Shown: positions 17,647 to 25,724 of the stretch, piece after piece
How positions within the stretch are numbered: position 1 is the stretch's first letter
Layout: each line of letters begins with the position of its first letter
Assembly (NCBI GenBank): GCA_947175425.1
Contig: CAMWMR010000010.1
Coordinates: forward strand, 1-64,000
DNA length: 64,000 bases
DNA from: an uncultured Porphyromonadaceae bacterium
GTDB taxonomy: Bacteria > Bacteroidota > Bacteroidia > Bacteroidales > Muribaculaceae
Direction: 5' to 3'
The notes under the pieces: model-generated
Told to the model about the DNA's origin: nothing
The model's database searches: none
The model's input: the letters and a program-made list of their open reading frames with translations, nothing else
Program-made: the position numbers and the translations under genes

Positions 17647-17684
17647 GAGAGGGGCGCCTCGCGGCGTCCCTCTCGCGGGAGATT
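17647..17684 (-). terminator. Hairpin terminator of the 888-aa gene
   Basis: A 12-bp GC-rich inverted repeat (17647-17658 / 17663-17674) has one non-Watson-Crick pair and a 4-nt loop. On the minus strand ATTTTTC follows. It is 20 bp past the stop of the 888-aa gene. Confidence 0.6.
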
Positions 17685-17694
17685 TATAAGGAGA

Positions 17695-20361
17695 TTATTT
17701 AGAGAGACGTACTGTGGTGGCGGTGTTGCCCTGGCGGCGGATGTAGATTCCGGTGCCGGGATTTTCAACACGCATGCCCTGGAGGTTGAAGTACATTACC
17801 TCGGCTTCGTTGCCGGCTACAATGCTTTCAACGCCTGTCTGTACCAGAGTAACTTCAAGTTTGGGAGCCGATGCATCGGCAAAGTTCACTGCTACATCGT
17901 AGCTACCCGGAACGGCTTTGAACATGTTGGCTGTTTCGGCAAGAGCGTGCTCGCTTGCTGCGGTTTCACGGGCAAGGGAGTTTTCGGTCTTGGGTTCTAC
18001 AAGCCATGTGTGGTGTTCGGCGGGACCGAAAGTGCGGGCTTCTTCAAGAGTCGCGCCGTCGGCAAGCAGGAATTCACCGTATTCGCCGTTTTCTTCAACG
18101 GGATGTATGTCGATTCTGCCGGTGTGGAGGCCGTCGGCGGCAGTGAGCATCTGAGAATTCATGCCGGTTGCGTGAATATACAGGCTTGCGGGAGCTGCAG
18201 CGGCTGCTTCGCTTATTGTAAAGCTCATGGTGTTGAGGTCCAGGACAATGTCGTAGCGGCCGGGAGCTACTTCGTAGGAGTACTGTACGCCCTCCTGCAA
18301 AGAGTTGGCTTCGGTGAGCGATGCAACAGCGCCGAATTCTACGGGAGCGCCGCAGTTAATGCTGCCGCCGCCGTTTTCGTCATCGGCAAAGAAGAATGTC
18401 GCATATCCGGGTTCCATAGCCATCATGCCGGGGAAGAGCTGCTGAGCTTCGAGGCTGTAAACGCCGTCGGCGGTGCGGGTCATTGCCACGCCGGGTTCAA
18501 GGAATGCGTTTTCAACAACGTCGCCTATAAGGTACATTGTTTCGGGGTAGCTTGTGGCTACCATGAGGGTAACATGTATTTTGGCAAGTTTGAGAGATGT
18601 CGAGCTTGTTCCTCCGCCCTTAATCTGCAGAGTTGCCGCAGGCTTGGAAGCGGTGAACACGTATTTGCCGTCGGTTACTTCCCATGTTCCTTCGGGGTCG
18701 GAGGGGGTGGTGGGTTTGTAGTTGGCGTTGAGGGCGTCGGTGCCTTCCATTGTAATGCCGGCAATCACATAGCCTTCGGGAGCGGTGAAGTCGCAGAAGT
18801 TACCCTGGCGGTACTGTATATAATAACCTGCGGAGTAGTTGTAGTAGAATTTGGGCTTGTTGGAGCTTGCATTGATGTTCACGCTTACCTGAGGAGTGGC
18901 GGTTGTGGTGAAAGTTGCGGCTGCAAATTCAACATAACCGTTTGAGGAAGTGGGAATGTTTACACCGGAAATATTCATTGTGGCAAGATTTGTCCAGTCG
19001 AAAGTAACGGTGTAGGTTTGGTCAATAACGGGTTCTTCAATCTTTTCGATAGTGAAGGTAAGCTCGTTCATGTCCACGGCAATGTTGTACTTGCCTTTTT
19101 CGAGGAGGTATCCGGCTTCGGCGCCTTCAACAAGAACGTTTGCTTCTTCAAATGAGGGAGCTGCCGCAGCTGCTGCACCCCACTTGCGGAGAGCGCCTTC
19201 GGCGTCTTCGAAGAAGAAGAGTTCGGTGTCGGCTTCGAGTTCAAGGCCTTCGATAGCGAAAGTTCCTTCGGCTTCACCTGCGGTGAGTTGCTTGCCTGCC
19301 GCCCAAAGTGTTTCGGGGAGTTTTACTTCTTCGGGAAGTTTGGCAAGGGTTACAACCATTTTGTTGAATTTGTCGTTGGTGGGGCCGCTGTAGCTGCTGC
19401 TGCCGCCCTGTACCATGGAAATGCTTGTCTGAGGTTCGGCTGCGGTATATACCCACATTCCGTCGGTGGCTGCCCATGTGCCGTCGGGGTCTTCTTCGGG
19501 AGCCTTGGGCAGACGCGAAGCTGTAGTGTTCATCGAACCGGAGCTGTAGGATATTGCAATACCTGTAATTACATATCCTTCGGGAGCGGTTACGGTGTAT
19601 TTGTTATTGTAGTAAATGGTGATATAGTACACCGAGCTGTAGTTGTACCATGTAGGCTGTTTGCTGCTGCTGTTCTTGGTTAACTGCAGGTTTACAACGG
19701 GTTCGTTGCGGCTGCTGAACACTGCTGCGTCGGGAATGTTTGCGGTGGTGTTTGTGGGAGCGCTTATGCCTGTGAGGTTCAGTGTGCCGGGCTGGGTGAA
19801 GTCCAGAGTTACATCTACGGTTTCTTCTTCGTCGTCATCGTCGTCGCCGGGGCCTGCAACTTCGTCGGTGTAAGTCACTACAAAGCTTTGGTATGCTATG
19901 GGCATGGAGCCGGCTAAGCCTGCAATCAGAGTTACCGAGCCCGCTCCGTTACCGTCGGCGGTGAACACGTGGGTGGAACCTGAAGTGGTTACAACGCCTT
20001 CACCCACACTTACTGTGGGCTGGTTGGTGCTTTTGGGATTGTAGGAGGGGTTTACGCCGGTAGATCCGACAAGTTCTATTTTTGTAATGTTCAGTCCGTT
20101 GCCGGCAATGAACTGCAATGTGTTGGACTGGTAGATGTATAAGTGTTTGCCGTTGTAAATTTCGGGGTTTGTTCCGTTTGAGCGGTTTACATTCAGCTCT
20201 ATATTGTCCTGCAGAGCGGAGAGTGTCGTGTATTTTACGCTGCCGATTGTTTCCGTTGTCGATGTTACGTTGCTTGCATCGAAAGTTACGGTGTACTCGG
20301 CCGCAAAGGCTGCGACGGCTCCAACCATCATAGCCAAAAGGAAAAAGTACAGTTTTTTCAT
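17695..20361 (-). CDS. Large secreted protein with duplicated beta-domain and T9SS-like tail
   Basis: An 888-aa protein with a signal peptide (MKKLYFFLLAMMVGAVAAFA). After an N-terminal beta-domain and a short acidic linker (GPGDDDDDEEE near residue 170) come two copies of a ~150-residue domain. The copies share VTxDxTxxxTxNxxGxxxPT, YNYS, TAPEGYVI(T/A)GI and a run ending KxxVTL. More beta modules follow, with paired LFFFEDAEG/TFFFADDENG segments. The tail YFNLQGMRVENPGTGIYIRR is the shared T9SS-like end. No enzyme motif is seen. It lies in the same orientation as the 960-aa gene and is similar in style but has its own promoter and terminator. Confidence 0.75.
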   Translation of the reverse strand: MKKLYFFLLAMMVGAVAAFAAEYTVTFDASNVTSTTETIGSVKYTTLSALQDNIELNVNRSNGTNPEIYNGKHLYIYQSNTLQFIAGNGLNITKIELVGSTGVNPSYNPKSTNQPTVSVGEGVVTTSGSTHVFTADGNGAGSVTLIAGLAGSMPIAYQSFVVTYTDEVAGPGDDDDDEEETVDVTLDFTQPGTLNLTGISAPTNTTANIPDAAVFSSRNEPVVNLQLTKNSSSKQPTWYNYSSVYYITIYYNNKYTVTAPEGYVITGIAISYSSGSMNTTASRLPKAPEEDPDGTWAATDGMWVYTAAEPQTSISMVQGGSSSYSGPTNDKFNKMVVTLAKLPEEVKLPETLWAAGKQLTAGEAEGTFAIEGLELEADTELFFFEDAEGALRKWGAAAAAAPSFEEANVLVEGAEAGYLLEKGKYNIAVDMNELTFTIEKIEEPVIDQTYTVTFDWTNLATMNISGVNIPTSSNGYVEFAAATFTTTATPQVSVNINASSNKPKFYYNYSAGYYIQYRQGNFCDFTAPEGYVIAGITMEGTDALNANYKPTTPSDPEGTWEVTDGKYVFTASKPAATLQIKGGGTSSTSLKLAKIHVTLMVATSYPETMYLIGDVVENAFLEPGVAMTRTADGVYSLEAQQLFPGMMAMEPGYATFFFADDENGGGSINCGAPVEFGAVASLTEANSLQEGVQYSYEVAPGRYDIVLDLNTMSFTISEAAAAAPASLYIHATGMNSQMLTAADGLHTGRIDIHPVEENGEYGEFLLADGATLEEARTFGPAEHHTWLVEPKTENSLARETAASEHALAETANMFKAVPGSYDVAVNFADASAPKLEVTLVQTGVESIVAGNEAEVMYFNLQGMRVENPGTGIYIRRQGNTATTVRLSK

Positions 20362-20447
20362 ATTAAAATTGATTGGTTAATAAATTTCAAAATTTTGGAT
20401 TTGTTTTGTCAGCTTAGAAAGACTCTTTGGAAATGACTTAACAGGCG

Positions 20448-20455
20448 CAAAAGTA
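20448..20455 (-). promoter_or_regulatory. -7 element of the 888-aa gene
   Basis: TACTTTTG on the minus strand, ~87 nt before the ATG; no good -33 TTTG is seen at the normal distance. The surrounding 20362-20591 gap is very AT-rich and otherwise empty. Confidence 0.4.
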
Positions 20456-20536
20456 ACAATAAAAATTTAAAAAGCGATAAAAAGAGACAAAAAATTAATA
20501 GCAAAAGGACATTTTTTTTGCGGATGTGGCAAAATG

Positions 20537-20557
20537 GCGGCAAAATGCCGCTTTTTT
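20537..20557. terminator. Short hairpin terminator past the terminase gene
   Basis: GCGGCA / TGCCGC with an AAA loop and a T-run on the plus side. It lies 35 bp beyond the terminase stop. The T-run suits plus-strand transcription better, so its use by the minus-strand operon is uncertain. Confidence 0.45.
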
Positions 20558-20591
20558 AACCAAAAATCTGCGTAAAAAATCTAATGCCCGT

Positions 20592-22433
20592 TTACCACGA
20601 TGGCAGCTGCGAGTAGGAGTCGGGTGCCATGGCCGGAAGCGAGTCCATTACGTGCAGGGCAAGGGCGCGGGTCATGAGTATGTCGTCGTGATGTCCGTCT
20701 TTGGCGCCGTAGCTGCCGTTGCCGCGCTGCTCGTAGGTGTCCATTTCGTCGCAGGCGGCGGCGCTGCGTTCGGTGTACAGACCGTCGCGCACGGCTTCCA
20801 CAAGCGTGTCGACAAGAATTGCCTTGGTGGCGCGGTTGGTGTGGAATCCCACGCGTTGGTGCCATGTCTGAGTGGCGGCGTCGTAGTGGCGTCGGCGGTA
20901 GAGATTGGGATATACCTCGGCTATGCGCGAGAGAATGAACAGGTTGGAATCGGCGTCGCCCCCGTAGTTGGCGGTCTCGAAAGTGTTGCTTTCAATGGCC
21001 AGCAGGGCGTTGGAGTAGTAGCGCGCTATGTTCACGGCGTTGGTTGCCACGCGGTCGTGGTCGGCGTGTCCGCGCCATTGCGCCACAACTTCGGGAATGC
21101 CTCCGCGCACACGTTTCATAACGGCTATTACCGAGTAGTCGGCATCCTGCGAGCGTCCGCCAACATCCACTGCGGCCACATACTGCGCTCCGGGCTGCGG
21201 CGCTTCCCACATTTCGAGCTTGCCCTTGGGGTCGTCGGCAAAGGCGGGGCTTGCGTCCACTTCGCCCTTGTGTGCGGGAGCGGTGCACTCGGCGCGCATG
21301 TTCTCCACATGCTGCTGCGCAAAAACGTTGCGGCCGGTGTCGGTAAAGGCCTCGGTGTCGGTTGTGGGGAACTCGGCGTGCACGGCTTTGTCGTTGCCGT
21401 AGGCGCGGGTTTTGCAGCGGTACCAGTAAATCTGATCCAGGCACAGTCCCTGCTCCCACAAATTGCGCTCGTACTCGTCGAGCGAGGCGAGCAAAGCCCT
21501 GTCGTCTGGCGCTTTAAGTCGGTTAAGCTCAATTTCGTACCAGGGCACGAAAACAGCGTGCTTGTCGCCCTCGCCGCTCTTGCATCGCAGCCATTCCTGA
21601 TGAAAAAAGTTGCCCACGCCGTTGGCTGTCGATTCCATAACCACCAGCGAGCCGGGCATAATTGCCACCGAGCCCAGAATGGCACGGAGGAAATCGATTG
21701 GCGAGCGTTTGCGTGTGCGGGGCCAGAAAGCCACTTCGCTCAGGTGCGCCATGGCATAGTCGGCGCCGCGTATCGAATCCTGGTTGTGGCACGAGGCCAC
21801 GCTTACGCAGCACTCGCGGGTGTTTATCATTCGCACGTCGTCGGAACTTTGGAAAGGCTTGAGGGCGGGTTTCTTGTCCTCGGGCCAATATTCCTGCGGA
21901 TAGTTGTCGAGCACGGTGGCGAGCATGCCTCGCAGGGTGAGCGATGTCTGTTTCACCTGCGAGCATATGAGCGAGTTCCAGTGTGTGCGCAGGCAGCACT
22001 GTATCCATGCCATGTACATCTGCACAAGGGTAGATGCGCCCCACTGGCGAGCCTTGAGTATAATCATTCGCATGGGGCGTCCGGCAAGACGGTCGGCCTC
22101 GAGTGCCGCCACAACGCGCCGCTGGGGGCCGTTGAGCACAAAAGGCTGATATTGCCACCCTGTTTTGGGCTTTATTGTGGCGCAGCACACGCTCCAGTAC
22201 TCGAAGTCGTGGCGGAAACGCAGCTTTTTCCATTCTGTAGGGTTGTTGCGCACAAGCTCGAGCTGAGGGTCTTCGGCCATTGAAACGGGCACGTAGGCAT
22301 AGGGAAGCTCGGGCACGGGAGTGGCAATGCGGCAGCGACGGCCAATGCCGCCGAAGCCTGTCACGGGGTTGTATTCCGCCTCGGCGGCATTGCGCAGGTA
22401 AGTGCGGAAGCGGTTTATGAGTATGTCTTTCAT
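20592..22433 (-). CDS. Orphan phage-type terminase large subunit (TerL)
   Basis: A 613-aa protein with both TerL domains. The ATPase has a deviant Walker A LKARQWGAST (residues 126-135), Walker B AMAHLSEVAFW with E233, and a coupling-motif region near VVMESTANGVGNFF (~265-277). The C-terminal RNase H-like nuclease keeps its acidic residues: D423 in AVDVGG, E481 in AIESNTF and D583/D584 in GHHDDILMTRA. The FHTNRATKAILVDTL segment is also typical. In phages TerL cuts and pumps DNA into proheads. Here there is no portal, capsid, integrase or lysis gene nearby; the only partner is the 769-aa gene whose stop overlaps this ATG (ATGA). GC-rich codon use resembles the host, suggesting long residence or domestication. 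Confidence 0.85.
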   Translation of the reverse strand: MKDILINRFRTYLRNAAEAEYNPVTGFGGIGRRCRIATPVPELPYAYVPVSMAEDPQLELVRNNPTEWKKLRFRHDFEYWSVCCATIKPKTGWQYQPFVLNGPQRRVVAALEADRLAGRPMRMIILKARQWGASTLVQMYMAWIQCCLRTHWNSLICSQVKQTSLTLRGMLATVLDNYPQEYWPEDKKPALKPFQSSDDVRMINTRECCVSVASCHNQDSIRGADYAMAHLSEVAFWPRTRKRSPIDFLRAILGSVAIMPGSLVVMESTANGVGNFFHQEWLRCKSGEGDKHAVFVPWYEIELNRLKAPDDRALLASLDEYERNLWEQGLCLDQIYWYRCKTRAYGNDKAVHAEFPTTDTEAFTDTGRNVFAQQHVENMRAECTAPAHKGEVDASPAFADDPKGKLEMWEAPQPGAQYVAAVDVGGRSQDADYSVIAVMKRVRGGIPEVVAQWRGHADHDRVATNAVNIARYYSNALLAIESNTFETANYGGDADSNLFILSRIAEVYPNLYRRRHYDAATQTWHQRVGFHTNRATKAILVDTLVEAVRDGLYTERSAAACDEMDTYEQRGNGSYGAKDGHHDDILMTRALALHVMDSLPAMAPDSYSQLPSW

Positions 22434-24739
22434 AGATATATGCGGAATGCTTTTACAGTGCCCTTTATATTAATGTGTAGGGCGCGGAAGTGTCGTGTAA
22501 CAAAAGGAATGAACAAAGAACCGCGCAGAGCGCCCTTTATGCGGGCTTCGCGGATGAGTCGCAGAGGGGCTCCTCCCTGATGTGCGGCGGTGATGCGCAC
22601 CGTGCCGTCGAAGCTCGCCGCCTGCATGGCAAGATGCGCGCCCGGGGCGTTGGCAAGGCTGTAGCCCTTGTTGGGACGGGTAAAGCCCAATTCGGTTTCC
22701 ACGGCAATGCCGGGCAGTTCTTCGCCTGTTATGAGCAGGCGGTCGGGATTGGCGTCGGTGGCGAAGAGCTCGCCGCCGAGGGTGTGGAATTCCTTGGGCG
22801 AGCAGTCGGTGCGGAGGGTGAAACAGCCGTCATAAGCGATATAGTACACCACGGCGCCGTTGCCGTTGCGGGGTATTGCCCACAGCTCGCCGGCGGCGCT
22901 GTTGTAGCCTGTGGCGGCAAGGGGCACTGAGGCGTCGTAGAGCTGAGCCGTGCCCGTGCGGCCTATATGCCACAGGCAGCTGTCGGCGACAAAGAATATT
23001 TCGCCGCCGGGGGCGGTGCATATTGCGTCGCGGCGTTCTATGCCCTTGGAGGAGAGATTGCGGAAAGTGGCGCGGCAGGTGGAGGCGTTATAGGCCAGCG
23101 AGTATATGCCCGAGGCCGAGGCGGCCACAAAACGGCTGCGGCCCATGTCCCACGATTGCTCGGAAATATCGCGTGCCGCAAGGGCGAGCAGGGGAGTGTT
23201 GCCCAATCGCTCGGTGCGACAAATGTCCAGCGGAGCGTCCACGTGTGCGAAAGCCACGGTTTCGGGGAATTCGTCGGCGGGCTCGGGCATGTCTATAATC
23301 TGCGCCACACCCGTCAGGGCGGGTGTATAGGCTTTGAGCGAGGGATGCACGGCAATGGCAAAACGCCCCGAGGCATCGGGAGCGAGTGCGAATGTCTCCT
23401 TGTAGTTGCGCCCTTCCGAGTATAGAAGCACGGTCATTTCCACGGCGTCGGGCGCGGGATAGGCCGTTATGGGGGCAAGCATGGAGGGAAAACCACTGTC
23501 GTGTTCCTCGGTGCGCACCGTGCCGCTGCCGTCGGCAAACCGAATGGCCGTAACGGCGCGCCACGGCTTGTTCTCGGTGGCGGCGGCGAAGTTTGCGGCG
23601 GAATATCCGCGGTATCGTATAACGCTTATATTTCCCCACGCCACAGCCGGGCCGGCAGATGCAACTGCCTGAGCCGTAAAGCTGTGCGGGGCTCTCAGCA
23701 ATGCTTCTTTGCGCGTTGCTGGTGTGAGCGCCGCGGCGAGCGCTTTGTGCAGACTGCGCGTGCTTTGAACGGGGTCGGCGTCGAAAGTAAGGGCAAAAAC
23801 GCTTGTGGAAGGCCTTGAAAACGGCATGTTTATGCTTGCCACGCGTTTTTCTATGGCGTCCATTCGGCTGAATGCCGCTGCAAGTGTGGCGCAGGCCGCC
23901 GTGCCTGCCGTGCTGTCCATGGCAAGCTCGGCGCCGGGCAGTGTTATACGGGCAAAAGGCTCGTCGGCGCTGCTCATTCGTCCGGGCGTGACGCGTGCCG
24001 TCATGCTCGGGTCGTAGGGGTGGAACATGGGCGATATAAATATGTCGGCGCGGGCTATATCGCTGTCGCTCAGTGCTTCGGGAATGTCGGCCTGCAGCTG
24101 CCACGCCTGCGCGGCGGGGTTGTGGGAGTGCACTGTTATGCGGTCGGAGGAGTATACTTCGCTTGCTCCGGCAAAGTTGGCCGTTCCTAACAGCACGGGC
24201 GGGGAGGCGAAACGCATGCGCCCGGAGGCGTCGTAGAGGCGGTAGCGCACAAGGCAGGGCTGTATTGCCGCCGACATCTGCCGCGCTTTGCTGCACAGCT
24301 CGGTATAAGCTTTTTGCAGGTCGGCGGCGAGGGTGCGGGCGTCGGCGTCGTCGATAATGCCGTTCACCGCTCCTTTGGCGAGCTTGCGCTCGGGAACGGT
24401 AACGCTTATAATGCCGGCGCTGCGGGCGCTGAAAGCTATTGGAGGATAGTCGTTTACAAGCTTTTGAGGCCCGCCGTCGCTCTGTATTTTCACAGGGCCT
24501 TCGGCGCTCATTGCCAGGGCGCTGAGTGGTGTGAGCGGAAGGGCGCAGAGGTAGCCCTCGGCACTCCCGGCGAAAACGCGTCCGCTTGCCTTGCGGAAGC
24601 AGGCTACGGGGCGGTTTCCGGCTGTCTGTGGGAGGCTCGAGAGGGATTGGATGTTGATTATGGCGCCGTCGGTGCAGGGGCGCAGATTTACTGATGTTGT
24701 GGTGTTGCCCGCAGGGCGGACGCTTCGGTGGATTAACAT
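22430..24739 (-). CDS. 769-aa protein of unknown function, coupled to the terminase
   Basis: I do not recognise this family. There is no signal peptide. The N-terminus (TTTSVNLRPCTDGAIINI) is followed by a long beta-rich, alanine-rich region. The C-terminal third looks like beta-propeller blades (short repeats such as SGIYSLAYN, GEIFFVADSCLWHI, GELWAIPRNG, GELFATDANP), ending in a compact beta/basic stretch (RHFRALHINIKGTVKAFRIYL-like). It starts upstream of the terminase and overlaps it by 4 bp, so the two are almost certainly made together. By analogy with Bacteroidales phage modules it could be a virion, tail or receptor-binding component, but that is inference. Confidence 0.6.
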   Translation of the reverse strand: MLIHRSVRPAGNTTTSVNLRPCTDGAIINIQSLSSLPQTAGNRPVACFRKASGRVFAGSAEGYLCALPLTPLSALAMSAEGPVKIQSDGGPQKLVNDYPPIAFSARSAGIISVTVPERKLAKGAVNGIIDDADARTLAADLQKAYTELCSKARQMSAAIQPCLVRYRLYDASGRMRFASPPVLLGTANFAGASEVYSSDRITVHSHNPAAQAWQLQADIPEALSDSDIARADIFISPMFHPYDPSMTARVTPGRMSSADEPFARITLPGAELAMDSTAGTAACATLAAAFSRMDAIEKRVASINMPFSRPSTSVFALTFDADPVQSTRSLHKALAAALTPATRKEALLRAPHSFTAQAVASAGPAVAWGNISVIRYRGYSAANFAAATENKPWRAVTAIRFADGSGTVRTEEHDSGFPSMLAPITAYPAPDAVEMTVLLYSEGRNYKETFALAPDASGRFAIAVHPSLKAYTPALTGVAQIIDMPEPADEFPETVAFAHVDAPLDICRTERLGNTPLLALAARDISEQSWDMGRSRFVAASASGIYSLAYNASTCRATFRNLSSKGIERRDAICTAPGGEIFFVADSCLWHIGRTGTAQLYDASVPLAATGYNSAAGELWAIPRNGNGAVVYYIAYDGCFTLRTDCSPKEFHTLGGELFATDANPDRLLITGEELPGIAVETELGFTRPNKGYSLANAPGAHLAMQAASFDGTVRITAAHQGGAPLRLIREARIKGALRGSLFIPFVTRHFRALHINIKGTVKAFRIYL

Positions 24740-24771
24740 GGAATTTGAAATTTTTTTTGTGATTTTTGCTG

Positions 24772-24779
24772 CAAAGATA
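24772..24779 (-). promoter_or_regulatory. -7 element of the 769-aa/terminase operon
   Basis: TATCTTTG on the minus strand, ~33 nt before the ATG at 24739. No TTTG is found at the usual -33 distance. The 24740-24954 gap is divergent and otherwise empty. Confidence 0.5.
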
Positions 24780-24905
24780 ATACGCGGCGAGGCCGGTTTT
24801 TTTACGATTTTTCCGTTTACGTAAATCCGTAAAACGCGAATTGCCGTTTTTGAAAATTGTAAATGGTTATAAATTAATATAATAGCTCGCGAATTGCGTA
24901 TTGTT

Positions 24906-24935
24906 TTTGTAAAAAGGAAAAATCACTTATCTTTG
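24906..24935 (+). promoter_or_regulatory. Promoter of tcdA
   Basis: TTTG (24906-24909) is followed after 18 bp by TATCTTTG (24928-24935), about 20 nt before the ATG at 24955. Confidence 0.65.
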
Positions 24936-24954
24936 CAAAAAAATTTTGCAATAT

Positions 24955-25671
24955 ATGAGAGAATCACTCGGCAGAACCCGACTTCTGGCCGGCGACGACA
25001 TGCTCGCCCGAATGGCCGAAACACGTGTAATTGTCTTCGGAACCGGCGGCGTCGGCTCGTGGTGCGTGGAAGCACTCGCTCGCACCGGAATCGGCCATAT
25101 CACCATTGTCGACAGCGACACCGTGGCCGAAAGCAACATCAACCGCCAGCTCCCCGCCCTGTTCACAACCATAGGCCGCCCCAAAGTGGAAGTCCTCGCC
25201 GAACGTATCCGAGCAATAAATCCCGATGCGGATGTAACGGCTCTCGAAGCACGATACACGCCCGAAAACGCCGAGTCGTTCGCCCTCGAAAGCTACGATT
25301 ACGTCATCGACGCCATAGACTCCTTGCCCGACAAGGCCGACCTTATTCTGCGCTGCACAAATCCCGCCACGGCACCCCTCAAAGCCTTCTTTTCCAGCAT
25401 GGGAGCCGCCCGAAAAATGGATATCGGCAAGGTGCAGACCGCCGAGTTCCGCAAGGTGGAGGGTTGCGCCCTGGCTCGCTCTCTCCGTAACCGTTTCCGC
25501 AAAACCGGCGTGTATCCCCGCCGTAAATTCCGTTGCGTATACAGCCCCGAACGCCTCGAGCACCGGTACTCCGATGACAGCGGCGCAAACGGCACTTTCG
25601 TTCATGCAACGGCGGTGTTCGGCCTCCGTCTCGCCGAATTGGTAATAAAAGATATTTATTTGCAGGGCTGA
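24955..25671 (+). CDS. tcdA: tRNA threonylcarbamoyladenosine dehydratase
   Basis: A 238-aa E1-like (ThiF/MoeB fold) enzyme that cyclises t6A37 to ct6A in ANN-decoding tRNAs, using ATP. The nucleotide-binding signature is clear: GTGGVGSWCVEALARTGIGH at about residues 31-50, then IVDSDTVAESNINRQLPA. The TcdA-specific N-terminus (GRTRLLAGDDMLARM) is present. The track starts three codons upstream at a TTG; I use the ATG at 24955. TcdA lacks the rhodanese or ubiquitin-like partners of ThiF, and none is encoded here. Confidence 0.9.
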   Translation: MRESLGRTRLLAGDDMLARMAETRVIVFGTGGVGSWCVEALARTGIGHITIVDSDTVAESNINRQLPALFTTIGRPKVEVLAERIRAINPDADVTALEARYTPENAESFALESYDYVIDAIDSLPDKADLILRCTNPATAPLKAFFSSMGAARKMDIGKVQTAEFRKVEGCALARSLRNRFRKTGVYPRRKFRCVYSPERLEHRYSDDSGANGTFVHATAVFGLRLAELVIKDIYLQG

Positions 25672-25690
25672 CGGATATTATTTAATTTTG
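25659..25690 (+). promoter_or_regulatory. Promoter of the phosphodiester glycosidase gene
   Basis: TTTG (25659-25662) lies inside the end of tcdA and is followed after 20 bp by TAATTTTG (25683-25690). Confidence 0.7.
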
Positions 25691-25724
25691 CACTAAACGA
25701 AACAACTATACTCTATCCGCATCC

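Noticed and set aside
20526-22283. 585-aa plus-strand ORF opposite the terminase
   Set aside because: Shadow caused by high GC; the minus frame carries all TerL motifs.
20592-24739. A complete prophage around the terminase
   Set aside because: No integrase, repressor, portal, capsid, tail or lysis gene, and no attachment repeats seen between 17.7 and 25.7 kb.
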